A stretch of DNA of 13,038 nucleotides from DMER64 sp041654355 (GTDB taxonomy: Bacteria > Bacteroidota > Bacteroidia > Bacteroidales > UBA932), in the NCBI GenBank assembly GCA_041654355.1, contig JBAZDQ010000037.1, positions 1 through 13,038 on the forward strand, written 5' to 3'. How positions within the stretch are numbered: the first letter of the stretch is position 1; each line of letters begins with the position of its first letter. Made by a program: the position numbers and the translations under genes. The notes beneath the pieces were generated by a model. That model made no database searches. It was not told where the DNA came from and was given only the letters and a program-made list of their open reading frames with translations. This document shows positions 1 to 7,212 of the stretch, piece by piece.

Positions 1-46
1 TTACCTGCAAGGAAAGGTCATCAATTTGTTTCTTAGTGATATTCAT
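1..46 (-). CDS. N-terminal fragment of a minus-strand gene, possibly trigger factor
   Basis: Only the first 15 codons lie in the window, reading MNITKKQIDDLSLQV from an ATG at 46-44; the gene continues past the left edge. A good Bacteroidota promoter lies just upstream on the same strand, which supports this as a real start. The N-terminus resembles Bacteroidota trigger factor proteins (ribosome-bound chaperone with peptidyl-prolyl isomerase activity), which often begin MNI/MNV followed by a short polar stretch and an Ile-Asp pair. That identification rests on 15 residues and on recall of the family, so it is tentative; another cytoplasmic protein is possible. Confidence 0.45.
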   Translation of the reverse strand, partial: MNITKKQIDDLSLQV

Positions 47-69
47 AGTATTAATCTTATAAGGGGCTG

Positions 70-100
70 CAAAAGTAGGTATTAATCGTCAAAAAACCAA
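70..100 (-). promoter_or_regulatory. Bacteroidota-type promoter for the left-edge minus-strand gene
   Basis: On the minus strand the -7 box TACTTTTG (77 to 70) matches TAnnTTTG exactly. A TTG -33 element lies at 100-98, with a 20-base spacer. The expected transcription start is near 64-66, giving a leader of about 20 bases before the ATG at 46. It lies back to back with the tpiA promoter. Confidence 0.65.
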
Positions 101-117
101 TCATTTTCTTACCTTTG
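86..117 (+). promoter_or_regulatory. Promoter of the tpiA operon
   Basis: The -7 box TACCTTTG at 110-117 matches TAnnTTTG exactly. The -33 region is weak: TCG at 86-88, 21 bases upstream, is one mismatch from TTG. Transcription should start near 121-123, giving a leader of about 28 bases. This decides the tpiA start: an in-frame ATG at 115 lies inside the -7 box and cannot be in the mRNA, so translation begins at 151. Confidence 0.65.
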
Positions 118-150
118 CAGGATAGATATAACATCAAAAACATCAAACAT

Positions 151-909
151 ATGAGAGAAAAAATTGTAGCCGGCAACTGGAAAATGAACACTACCATCCA
201 AGAAGGGGTAAAACTGACAGAAGATATTCTTCGCGGCATAGAAAGTGTTCCTGCCGGTGTAACGCTCATTGTGGCACCTCCTTTTACCCATCTGAGCACT
301 GTTTCAGGGATCATTGGCAATAACAAAACCCCGGGATTGTCGGCACAGAACTGCGCCGCCGGGGAAAAAGGTGCTTTCACCGGAGAAGTTTCTGCTACAA
401 TGCTTGCTTCCGTTCCTTGTCAATACGTGATATTGGGACATTCGGAAAGACGGGAGTATTATGGTGAAACCAACGAGATCCTGCTGGAAAAAATACAACG
501 GGCACTGGCTAACGGGCTCAGACCCATATTCTGTGTGGGCGAAGTGCTGGAGGAACGTGAATCCAATATGCACTTCCAGGTTGTATCTTCCCAGATCCGC
601 GAAGTGCTTTTCAGGCTGGATCCCGATGATTTCAAAAAAGTTATCGTGGCTTACGAACCCGTATGGGCTATTGGCACCGGCAAAACAGCCACTTCTGAAC
701 AGGCACAGGAAATGCACGCCTTTATCCGTTCATTTCTTGCCGAGTCATTCCAGGACCTTGCCAAAGCAACCCCTATCTTGTACGGGGGCAGCTGCAAACC
801 TTCGAATGCGGCAGAACTTTTTGCCCGGCCGGATGTGGACGGCGGCCTGATAGGCGGTGCCTCCCTGAAAGCAGACGATTTCCTGGCCATAGCCGGATCG
901 TTTGCTTAA
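151..909 (+). CDS. tpiA: Triosephosphate isomerase
   Basis: Cytoplasmic glycolytic and gluconeogenic enzyme interconverting dihydroxyacetone phosphate and glyceraldehyde 3-phosphate. The 252-residue product has the normal family length. The N-terminus carries the substrate-binding segment GNWKMN with its Asn and Lys. The electrophilic His lies in GHSERR, the catalytic Glu in AYEPVWAIGTG (start of the flexible loop 6), and the phosphate-binding GGS and GGLIGGASL segments follow near the C-terminus. The ATG at 151 is chosen because an upstream in-frame ATG at 115 sits inside the promoter box and adds 12 residues not typical of the family. It is the first gene of a tight operon; prmA starts 3 bases after its stop. 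All catalytic residues are present and nothing suggests altered function. Confidence 0.97.
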   Translation: MREKIVAGNWKMNTTIQEGVKLTEDILRGIESVPAGVTLIVAPPFTHLSTVSGIIGNNKTPGLSAQNCAAGEKGAFTGEVSATMLASVPCQYVILGHSERREYYGETNEILLEKIQRALANGLRPIFCVGEVLEERESNMHFQVVSSQIREVLFRLDPDDFKKVIVAYEPVWAIGTGKTATSEQAQEMHAFIRSFLAESFQDLAKATPILYGGSCKPSNAAELFARPDVDGGLIGGASLKADDFLAIAGSFA

Positions 910-912
910 CAG

Positions 913-1782
913 ATGGATCACATTGCTGTCAGCATAACCATTGAGCCGTATAAGGAAGAAACGGAAGGCATTCTTACGGCAGAGCTTGCGGAAATCGGAT
1001 ACAGCGGTTTTCTTACGTCTTCGCCTGTCCTGCAGGCTTATATTCCTGCAGAAGCATACAACGAGTCCCACCTGAGGCTTTTGCTCCGGACTTACGGCAT
1101 TTCAAAGTATTCCAAGGAATTCGTCCCTGAAAAAAACTGGAATACTGATTGGGAATCCCGCTTTGATCCCGTAACAGTCATTGCAGGAAAAGGTTGCAAC
1201 ATCAGGGCTCCGGGCAGGGATTCAATGATTGCCCTGTGGCCCGAAACCAAATGGAGACTGGTCATACAACCTGAATCCTCTTTTGGAACGGGGCATCATC
1301 CGACTACGTACATGATGCTGGAAACCATACTGGAGCTGGAAGAAAGCGGATCCATAAAAAATAAACACATTCTGGATCTGGGTTGCGGTACGGGGATTTT
1401 GGCCATACTGGCTGCAAAAATGAGCGCTGCCGTTCCGGTACATGCACTGGACAATGACCGACGGGCCGTTCATTCCTGCCGGGAAAATGCCCGGAGAAAC
1501 CGTGTGGCTCACAAAATTGTTGTGAAACAAGGAGATGGCGCCCTGGTACAAAGAAACAGGTACGGACTGATTCTGGCCAACATTCACAAGAACATCCTGA
1601 AGGATGAAATGGACACCCTGTCTAACGGGCTTGGGCCCGATGGAGGACATCTTGTGATCAGCGGGTTTTATTCCGCGGATGTACCTGAATTAACCGATGC
1701 CGCAGCCAAAAACGGATTAACCCTGTTGGAAAGGAAGGAAAAAGAAGAATGGGTACTGCTGCACCTGGAAAAAAAACAATAA
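913..1782 (+). CDS. prmA: Ribosomal protein L11 methyltransferase
   Basis: Predicted S-adenosylmethionine-dependent methyltransferase that trimethylates ribosomal protein L11, acting in the cytoplasm. The 289-residue protein has a less conserved N-terminal substrate-recognition part (about 1-110), then a class I methyltransferase fold. SAM motif I is seen as LDLGCGTGILAI, an acidic residue in HALDNDRRAV is placed to bind the SAM ribose, and LANIHKNIL is the PrmA form of the motif IV region. The segment SSFGTGHHPTT just before the fold is also typical of PrmA and argues against a generic methyltransferase. The gene begins 3 bases after the tpiA stop and shares its promoter. L11 as target is inferred from family membership. 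Confidence 0.92.
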   Translation: MDHIAVSITIEPYKEETEGILTAELAEIGYSGFLTSSPVLQAYIPAEAYNESHLRLLLRTYGISKYSKEFVPEKNWNTDWESRFDPVTVIAGKGCNIRAPGRDSMIALWPETKWRLVIQPESSFGTGHHPTTYMMLETILELEESGSIKNKHILDLGCGTGILAILAAKMSAAVPVHALDNDRRAVHSCRENARRNRVAHKIVVKQGDGALVQRNRYGLILANIHKNILKDEMDTLSNGLGPDGGHLVISGFYSADVPELTDAAAKNGLTLLERKEKEEWVLLHLEKKQ

Positions 1783-1805
1783 CAAACACCATAAAAGAAA
1801 AACTC

Positions 1806-2246
1806 ATGGAAATTTTACACTACGACCAAAATAACAAACCCGGTAAAGAACAGAAATCTGCCATGGTGGCTTTTTTGGCAAAACACCTGGAACAATTCGG
1901 GGACAACCCCTCAGATATCGAAAAGGCTATCAATTATGCCCTACGGGAAATCGAATCACCAGGAGGATTCATTTTGAAATCTTTACATGAAGGAATCATT
2001 ACTTGTGTGGTAGTGGTAACAAAAACCGGGATGCGGGGATTCGTCCCCGAAAATCTGCTTGTCTACATAGCTACCCACAACGAATTCAGGGGACAGGGTA
2101 TCGGCAAAAAAATGATGCAGGTAGCTTTGGAAACAGCCGAAGGCAATGTGGCCCTGCATGTAGAACCGCACAACCCCGCCAAAATTCTGTACGAAAAATT
2201 AGGCTTTACCAATAAGTACCTGGAAATGAGGTACCACAAAAACTAA
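1806..2246 (+). CDS. GNAT-family N-acetyltransferase
   Basis: Predicted acetyl-CoA-dependent acetyltransferase of 146 residues; substrate unknown. The acetyl-CoA pyrophosphate-binding loop (motif A) is clear as RGQGIG at residues 95-100, after a strand reading LLVYIATHNEF. The C-terminal motif B region has HVEPHNPAKILYEKLGF (118-134), the usual Asn and Tyr-Glu-Lys-x-Gly-Phe helix. The ATG at 1806 is preferred over one at 1749 inside prmA, because the extra 19 residues are low-complexity read-through of the prmA end and the alternative would overlap prmA. It lies 23 bases after prmA and 4 bases before the racemase-family gene, so co-translation with the racemase is likely. An amino acid or a product of the racemase is a reasonable substrate guess from position only. 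Confidence 0.88.
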   Translation: MEILHYDQNNKPGKEQKSAMVAFLAKHLEQFGDNPSDIEKAINYALREIESPGGFILKSLHEGIITCVVVVTKTGMRGFVPENLLVYIATHNEFRGQGIGKKMMQVALETAEGNVALHVEPHNPAKILYEKLGFTNKYLEMRYHKN

Positions 2247-2250
2247 GGTC

Positions 2251-3333
2251 ATGGCATATATATCGCTGGACACAGCCAAGCTAAAAGCCAATTTTGACTA
2301 TCTGGACAGACTTTTCAAAAAAAGAAATATCCAATGGTCAATCGTAACCAAACTCCTGTGCGGGAACAAGGATTACATACAGGAAGTGCTTCACCTGAAC
2401 ATCAACCAGGTTTGTGACTCCAGGGTATCCAATCTGAAACTGATCAAATCCATCAGGCCGGACATTGAAACCATTTACATCAAACCGCCTGCAAAAAGGG
2501 GTATCAAAAGTGTCGTGCAATACGCAGACATCAGCATGAACACGGAGATCGAGACAATAAAGCTCCTGGCAAAAGAGGCTCAACGGCAAGGGAAAACCCA
2601 TAAGATCATCATAATGATTGAACTGGGAGAATTGCGCGAAGGGGTGATGAGGGACAGTGTCCTGGACTTTTACGACATGATCTTCCGGCTGGACCATATT
2701 GAGGTAGTCGGGATCGGGGCCAACCTGAGCTGTCTGTACGGGGTGCTTCCCAACCAGGACAAACTAATACAGCTATGCCTGTACCAACAATTGATAGAAG
2801 CCAAATTCAACAAAAAGATCAAGTACGTGTCCGGAGGATCTTCCGTAACCATCCCCCTTATCTTCCAACGGCTGCTGCCTGTCGGGATCAATCATTTCCG
2901 TGTAGGGGAAACGCTTTTCTGCGGAACCGATGTATACAACAACACCACCCTTAAGAAAATGCGGACCGATGTATTCGTACTCTTCAGCGAGATCATAGAA
3001 TTAATAGAAAAGCCCCAGGTCCCGGTGGGTGAATTTGGGACCAACCTGGAAGGCGATACGCCTGTATTTGACGATTCACTACAGGGGAAAACAAGCTACC
3101 GGGCTTTGGTGGACGTAGGCCTTTTGGATGTGGACCGGAAACACCTCTTTCCTGCCGATGAGGAAGTTTCCATTGTAGGCGGAAGTTCAGATATGCTGGT
3201 GATCGATCTGGGAGACAATCCCGGAAAATACAAAGTCGGGGACGTTATGGAATTCAAACTGGATTACATGGGAATCCTTCGTCTACTTAATTCAAAATAC
3301 ATAGAAAAAAGGATCCGTCACCGGAAATTGTAA
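2251..3333 (+). CDS. Alanine/ornithine racemase-family PLP-dependent enzyme
   Basis: Predicted fold-type III (alanine racemase N-terminal domain) PLP enzyme of 360 residues. The PLP-binding lysine is probably Lys34 in SIVTKLLCGN. Further marks are YADISMNTEIETI (91-103), IELGELREG (123-131), GIGANLSCLYGV (154-165), the phosphate-binding SGGSS (194-198), INHFRVGETLFCG (213-225) and GSSDMLVID (311-319). This pattern fits the branch containing clostridial ornithine racemase and YhfX-like proteins better than canonical alanine racemase, which has a separate C-terminal beta domain with a catalytic Tyr. The likely activity is racemising a small amino acid such as ornithine or alanine; the substrate cannot be read from sequence. 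It sits 8 bases before a peptidoglycan glycosyltransferase gene, suggesting but not proving a cell-wall role. Confidence 0.85.
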   Translation: MAYISLDTAKLKANFDYLDRLFKKRNIQWSIVTKLLCGNKDYIQEVLHLNINQVCDSRVSNLKLIKSIRPDIETIYIKPPAKRGIKSVVQYADISMNTEIETIKLLAKEAQRQGKTHKIIIMIELGELREGVMRDSVLDFYDMIFRLDHIEVVGIGANLSCLYGVLPNQDKLIQLCLYQQLIEAKFNKKIKYVSGGSSVTIPLIFQRLLPVGINHFRVGETLFCGTDVYNNTTLKKMRTDVFVLFSEIIELIEKPQVPVGEFGTNLEGDTPVFDDSLQGKTSYRALVDVGLLDVDRKHLFPADEEVSIVGGSSDMLVIDLGDNPGKYKVGDVMEFKLDYMGILRLLNSKYIEKRIRHRKL

Positions 3334-3341
3334 TACGGGAT

Positions 3342-4016
3342 ATGCTAAAAAAGGGTTTTAAATACTTCCGCTGGCTGCTCGGTGGCCTGTTTGCGTTAAG
3401 TATCCTTATAGTTCTTTTTTACAAATTTGTGCCTGTCCCTTTAACTCCTTTGATGCTGATCCGTTACTCGGAACAGAAAAAACAGGGAGAGAAATCGGTT
3501 ATTCATCATGAGTGGGTTCCGCTGGAGGAGATTTCGGTCAACCTGCAAAGGGCCGCGATCGCTTCTGAGGACCAATGTTTTTTTGAGCATAAAGGTTTTG
3601 ATCTGGAACAGATCCGAAAAGCACGTGAAGAAAACGAGACCCGCCGTAAACCCAGGGGAGCCAGCACCATTACCCAACAAACGGCTAAGAATCTTTTTCT
3701 GTGGCCCAGGTCTTCCTGGCTCCGGAAGGGACTGGAAACCTATTTTACGTTTCTGCTGGAATTGTTCTGGAGCAAAGAAAGGATCCTGGAAGTTTACCTG
3801 AATTCCATTGAAATGGGAAAAGGGATATACGGAGCACAGGCGGTAGCCCGAGAGCACTTCAACACCTCGGCCCGGGATCTCACAAAATACCAGGCATCGC
3901 TGATCGCAGCCACCCTGCCCAACCCGCAGCGGTTCAGTTCACGCACCCCCTCGGCATACATTCTCAGGCGCAGCAGGGAAATTTTGCAGCAGATGAATTG
4001 GATAGCAATCCCCTGA
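3342..4016 (+). CDS. mtgA: Monofunctional biosynthetic peptidoglycan transglycosylase
   Basis: Predicted inner-membrane GT51 glycosyltransferase that polymerises lipid II into glycan strands, without a transpeptidase domain. The 224-residue length is right for MtgA. One transmembrane helix is visible at about 11-31, after a short positive N-terminus, putting the catalytic domain in the periplasm. GT51 motifs appear in order: EDQCFFEHKGFD with the catalytic Glu76, RGASTITQQ (105-113), WLRKGLE (126-132), and ILEVYLNSIEMG (148-159), which contains the second conserved Glu150. The C-terminal GIYGAQAVAREHF and ATLPNPQRFS are also typical. It is the last gene of the plus-strand operon and ends 11 bases before the stop codon of the convergent channel gene. 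Confidence 0.93.
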   Translation: MLKKGFKYFRWLLGGLFALSILIVLFYKFVPVPLTPLMLIRYSEQKKQGEKSVIHHEWVPLEEISVNLQRAAIASEDQCFFEHKGFDLEQIRKAREENETRRKPRGASTITQQTAKNLFLWPRSSWLRKGLETYFTFLLELFWSKERILEVYLNSIEMGKGIYGAQAVAREHFNTSARDLTKYQASLIAATLPNPQRFSSRTPSAYILRRSREILQQMNWIAIP

Positions 4017-4027
4017 TTTTACAGGAT

Positions 4028-5293
4028 TCAGGCCTTTCTTTCGGAAAAGGCGCGGGTTATGTCACTGCCGCCGGGTTGTTGGAATACCTCCAGATCAAAG
4101 AAGGAAACAGCCGCCAGTAAATGATCGAATATATCGGCCTGGATCTCTTCGTATTTCACCCATTCCGTAGTAGTGGTAAAACAGTATATCTCTATTGGTA
4201 TACCCCGGTCTTCAATGTTTAACTGCCTGACCATTAATGTCATGTCATTTCTTATTTGTGGGTGGTTGCGCAAATAGGATTCCACATAATGCCTGAAAAC
4301 ACCCAGGTTGGTCATGCGTCTTCCGTTGATCAAAACTGATGTATCTATATTGTGTTCCTTATTGTGAAGATCAATATCTTTCTGCCGTTTTGTTATATAG
4401 TCCTTCAGTAAATAATATTGCAAATACCTTTGCCTGGTATCGGGATCCACGAATTTTACCGTGCGTGCATTGATGAATAAAGCCCGCTTCACACGTCTGC
4501 CACCGCTTTCCTGCATTCCACGCCAGTTTTTGAAACTGTCTGTAATAAAATAATACGTGGGTATGGTTGTCACTGTTTTATCCCAGTTCTGTACCTTGAC
4601 AGTGTTTAGGTTGATGGCCAGGACGTCCCCGTCTGCATTGAATTTTGGCATCTCCACCCAATCTCCCACACGTACCATATCGTTGGCCGATATCTGGACG
4701 CTGGCTACAAGCCCCAGGATGGTGTCCTTGAATATCAACATAATGATAGCCGTCATGGCACCGAAGGCACTTAGAAAATAGACGGGTGATTTGCCCATCA
4801 GTATAGAGAGGATGAGTATACCTGCCGCTATATAAAGGATGATCCGGATCAACTGAAAATAGCTGGAAACCGGTTTGTCTGCAAATGCTTTTGATTTTGC
4901 CAGCACTTTTTCGGCTACACGCAGCGAAGCCGTGATTACCAGTAAAATGACAACAATCAGGTAGCTGTCTGTCAGTTTAATTATAAAAGGAAGCAGTTTA
5001 TCAAAGTCCCTGAATAATACAGGAGCAATTAATCTGATTACGATAGCAGGGACAATATGAGCCAGATTGAAAAAGACCTTGTTATCCATCAAAAGGTCAT
5101 CCCATTTGGTCTTTGTTTTTTTTACGTACCTGTATAAAAAACCTCTGACTATCCGTTTGGTGAGGTAGAAAAAAAGCCAGGACAGCAATCCCGTTATTAC
5201 CAGCAAAACCAACAACCTCAGATAAGGTGCCACATTCTCTGCTACACCCAGATTCATTATGATCTTTTCCAGCCAGGTATCTAATTTTTCCAT
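4028..5293 (-). CDS. ybdG: MscS-family mechanosensitive channel, YbdG type
   Basis: Predicted inner-membrane channel that opens on osmotic downshock. The 421-residue protein has about five hydrophobic helices (roughly 22-44, 74-94, 104-124, 146-166, 168-188), the last a Gly/Ala-rich pore helix reading LSAFGAMTAIIMLIFKDTILG. The MscS beta domain follows with QISANDMVRVGDWVEMPKFNADG (200-222), TVKVQNWDKTVTTIP and SDSFKNW-type segments. The C-terminal cytoplasmic part carries a long insertion with RRMTNLGVFRHYVESYLRNHP and DMTLMVRQL, as I recall them from Escherichia coli YbdG, so it is close to that small-conductance channel and not to MscS itself. Its ATG begins one base after the stop of the upstream radical SAM gene, implying translational coupling. 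It is the last gene of the minus-strand operon. Confidence 0.93.
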   Translation of the reverse strand: MEKLDTWLEKIIMNLGVAENVAPYLRLLVLLVITGLLSWLFFYLTKRIVRGFLYRYVKKTKTKWDDLLMDNKVFFNLAHIVPAIVIRLIAPVLFRDFDKLLPFIIKLTDSYLIVVILLVITASLRVAEKVLAKSKAFADKPVSSYFQLIRIILYIAAGILILSILMGKSPVYFLSAFGAMTAIIMLIFKDTILGLVASVQISANDMVRVGDWVEMPKFNADGDVLAINLNTVKVQNWDKTVTTIPTYYFITDSFKNWRGMQESGGRRVKRALFINARTVKFVDPDTRQRYLQYYLLKDYITKRQKDIDLHNKEHNIDTSVLINGRRMTNLGVFRHYVESYLRNHPQIRNDMTLMVRQLNIEDRGIPIEIYCFTTTTEWVKYEEIQADIFDHLLAAVSFFDLEVFQQPGGSDITRAFSERKA

Positions 5294-5294
5294 A

Positions 5295-6260
5295 TCACTG
5301 TTTATTTGTTCTTTCTGGATTCGTGTCTTTTCGTATCATATAAAAAAGGCCTCTGTCCTGTCTTTCCGTATGCACTTTCCCGGAAGCTTCCAATGCATCC
5401 AGGTACTTATTCAGTTCGTTGACATGCAAACCCAGGATCTTTGACAGGTCGTCCAGTGTGCAGGGCCTCCTGTTTATGGTCTCAATAATCACATTTTCCA
5501 CATCTTTCCTGTAAGAGGCCATCTTTGTTCTTTCCAGAACAGCAGCTATGATCTCCACATTGGGAATTTCCCAGTGATCAATGATGCTTTGCAACTCCTG
5601 GCGCGTGGCACTTCTCAGGCCTGGAACCGTACCGGGTCTGTCCAGGGTATTGAGCTGTATCCGGTCCGGTTTGATCCGGAGCAATTCCTTTTTGAGGGCA
5701 TCCAACTCTGTAATACTATCGTTGTACCCTGGAAGTATAAATATTTCCAGCCAGATTTGTCCGGCAAATTCCTTACGGAATGTGACCAATCCTTCAACAT
5801 ATTGCCGCAGACTGATTGTTTTTACAGGGTGGTTAATCTTCACAAAACCTTCTTCTGTTGCGGAATCCAGCGAAGGAAGAACAAGATCTGCTTCCATTAT
5901 GGCGTCCCTTACCTCTTTTTCATACAACAAGGTCCCGTTTGTCAGGACAGCTATGGGGACTTCGGGTTTTTCTCTTTTTAAATAATCAAAGATCTCTCCG
6001 ATCTCACTGTTTAAAGTTGGTTCTCCGTAACCGGAAAATGTTATAAAATCCGGGTTGTCCTGGGTTTGAAAATAATCATGCAATTCCCTGATAATATCTT
6101 TGGCAGGCACATAAGGCTTCCTTTCTGAAGTTAACCGGGTGGTAGGACCCACTTCACAATACACACAATTCAGAGAACACACTTTTTTGGGAACCATATC
6201 TACACCCAGCGACATTCCCAGACGTCGTGAAGGTACGGGACCAAATATATGCTTATACAT
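5295..6260 (-). CDS. Radical SAM protein (COG0731-like) with C-terminal helix-turn-helix-like region
   Basis: Predicted SAM-cleaving [4Fe-4S] enzyme of 321 residues. The cluster-binding cysteines are Cys28, Cys32 and Cys35 in CSLNCVYCEVG, the canonical CxxxCxxC. GYGEPTL (77-83) is the SAM-binding GGE-type motif. The N-terminal signature FGPVPSRRLGMSLGVD is characteristic of a family often annotated as wyosine-synthetase-like (COG0731), but tRNA wyosine formation is not expected in most bacteria, so that label should not be taken literally. The last 70 residues (about 250-312) read like a winged helix, with TLDDLSKILGLHVNELNKYLDALEASGKV, probably binding nucleic acid or a partner. The gene lies 13 bases after the CGGC-domain gene and one base before the channel gene. 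The true substrate is unknown. Confidence 0.85.
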   Translation of the reverse strand: MYKHIFGPVPSRRLGMSLGVDMVPKKVCSLNCVYCEVGPTTRLTSERKPYVPAKDIIRELHDYFQTQDNPDFITFSGYGEPTLNSEIGEIFDYLKREKPEVPIAVLTNGTLLYEKEVRDAIMEADLVLPSLDSATEEGFVKINHPVKTISLRQYVEGLVTFRKEFAGQIWLEIFILPGYNDSITELDALKKELLRIKPDRIQLNTLDRPGTVPGLRSATRQELQSIIDHWEIPNVEIIAAVLERTKMASYRKDVENVIIETINRRPCTLDDLSKILGLHVNELNKYLDALEASGKVHTERQDRGLFYMIRKDTNPERTNKQ

Positions 6261-6273
6261 AATCGGGTTTTTA

Positions 6274-6711
6274 TCAGTCGTATGCCAGTTTCATTGCATC
6301 ATCCTGTAAAACGGGTTTAAGCAATTCTTTCCAGTGGGGGTTGCTCCACGTTCCCAGGTTTGAATGGGTAATGAAATAATTCATGGGGATGGGATGCGTG
6401 CCTGTAATGACAGGAATCTTATACTTCTCTTCTATGAATTTTTTAAAATAACCCACCCTGGGACAGGGAGGATAACCCACCAGCATCCCGGTAGCCAGGT
6501 GAATGGCTTCCGCCCCGTTTTTGATCATCTCTGCAGGAACGTATTCCACGTTGCCTCCCGGACAACCCCCGCAGCTGGTATACCCGACAACTTCCAAAGG
6601 TGTATCTTTATCATACATCGAAAAAGCCCCCTCCCGGTTTCTCATGGCTCTGAGGCATTTTCCACCGGCACAACTGCGGTACCTGTCGCAAATAATAATA
6701 CCTATCTTCAT
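6274..6711 (-). CDS. CGGC-domain protein, putative metal-binding
   Basis: A 145-residue cytoplasmic protein of the CGGC family, named for the motif seen here as CGGCPGG (Cys47, Cys50). Further cysteines are Cys8 in IIICDRYRSC, Cys14, Cys19 and Cys83 in GYPPCPRVGYFKKF, and a conserved histidine-rich tail segment GTHPIP. The spacing suggests binding of a metal or iron-sulphur cluster, but the family's biochemical role is not established. Length fits the family as I know it. It lies between the guanine deaminase and a radical SAM gene (27 and 13 base gaps), so co-expression with an iron-sulphur enzyme is likely. No signal peptide or membrane segment is seen. Confidence 0.85.
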   Translation of the reverse strand: MKIGIIICDRYRSCAGGKCLRAMRNREGAFSMYDKDTPLEVVGYTSCGGCPGGNVEYVPAEMIKNGAEAIHLATGMLVGYPPCPRVGYFKKFIEEKYKIPVITGTHPIPMNYFITHSNLGTWSNPHWKELLKPVLQDDAMKLAYD

Positions 6712-6738
6712 AAATATGGTGGTGATTTTGTTTTTATT

Positions 6739-7212
6739 TCAATAAAGCACTTTGTCCTGCTTGTTTTCCCATGTGTCAAACAGTTCCTTTGCCCGGGAAA
6801 CCTCCAGACGGTGCATGGCCACGGTTCTTCTTTCAGGCGGCAGTTTCAGTTCCTCGTAAATAAAATTGTCCCCGAAACCAATACGATCAGCATCTTCCCT
6901 GCCAGCACCGTACCAGACAGTTTTTATACCTGCCCAATAGATGGCAGCCATACACATGGGACAGGGCTCGCAACTGGTATATATTACGGCATCCTGAAGA
7001 TGAAAACTGCCGGTTGCCTGACACGCTTCCCTTATGGCCACTATCTCTGCATGTGCCGTTGGATCGTTGGTGGAGGTAACCCTGTTGCATCCTTTTCCAA
7101 TGATTTGTCCATCTTGTACAATTACAGCTCCAAAGGGTCCTCCCTGATTGTTTTGAATGCCTGTAAAAGCCTGATCAATTGCTTTTTCTAAATATTGTTG
7201 GTTCGTTTTCAT
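6739..7212 (-). CDS. guaD: Guanine deaminase, cytidine/deoxycytidylate deaminase fold
   Basis: Predicted zinc hydrolase that deaminates guanine to xanthine in purine salvage or catabolism. The 157-residue product matches the Bacillus subtilis GuaD type in length and in pattern: GGPFGAVIV (24-32), TAHAEIVAI with zinc ligand His54 and proton-shuttling Glu56, CEPCPMC with zinc ligands Cys84 and Cys87, AIYWAG, and the C-terminal segment GFGDNFIYEEL, which in this family helps cover the active site and favours guanine over tRNA adenosine or cytosine. The ATG at 7212 is chosen because it places the family's usual start; an open reading frame to 7302 would overlap the upstream gene more and add a hydrophobic stretch foreign to the family. 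It overlaps the upstream SRAP gene by 38 bases. A related aminohydrolase specificity cannot be excluded. Confidence 0.9.
   Translation of the reverse strand: MKTNQQYLEKAIDQAFTGIQNNQGGPFGAVIVQDGQIIGKGCNRVTSTNDPTAHAEIVAIREACQATGSFHLQDAVIYTSCEPCPMCMAAIYWAGIKTVWYGAGREDADRIGFGDNFIYEELKLPPERRTVAMHRLEVSRAKELFDTWENKQDKVLY

Noticed and set aside
115..150. Upstream in-frame ATG extending tpiA by 12 residues
   Set aside because: It lies inside the -7 promoter box, and the family starts near the MREKIVAGNWK segment.
1749..1805. Longer start for the GNAT gene inside prmA
   Set aside because: The 19 extra residues are read-through of the prmA end in another frame and unlike GNAT N-termini.
4032..4051. 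GCCTTT/AAAGGC hairpin at the 3' end of the channel gene
   Set aside because: It lies in coding sequence and is not followed by a T-run on either strand.
5295..6260. tRNA wyosine synthesis enzyme (literal COG0731 label)
   Set aside because: Wyosine is an archaeal and eukaryotic modification; the label is a family name and not evidence of that function here.
6364..7191. 275-codon plus-strand open frame
   Set aside because: It is antisense to the CGGC and guaD genes, matches no known family and lacks a promoter; both minus-strand genes are well supported.
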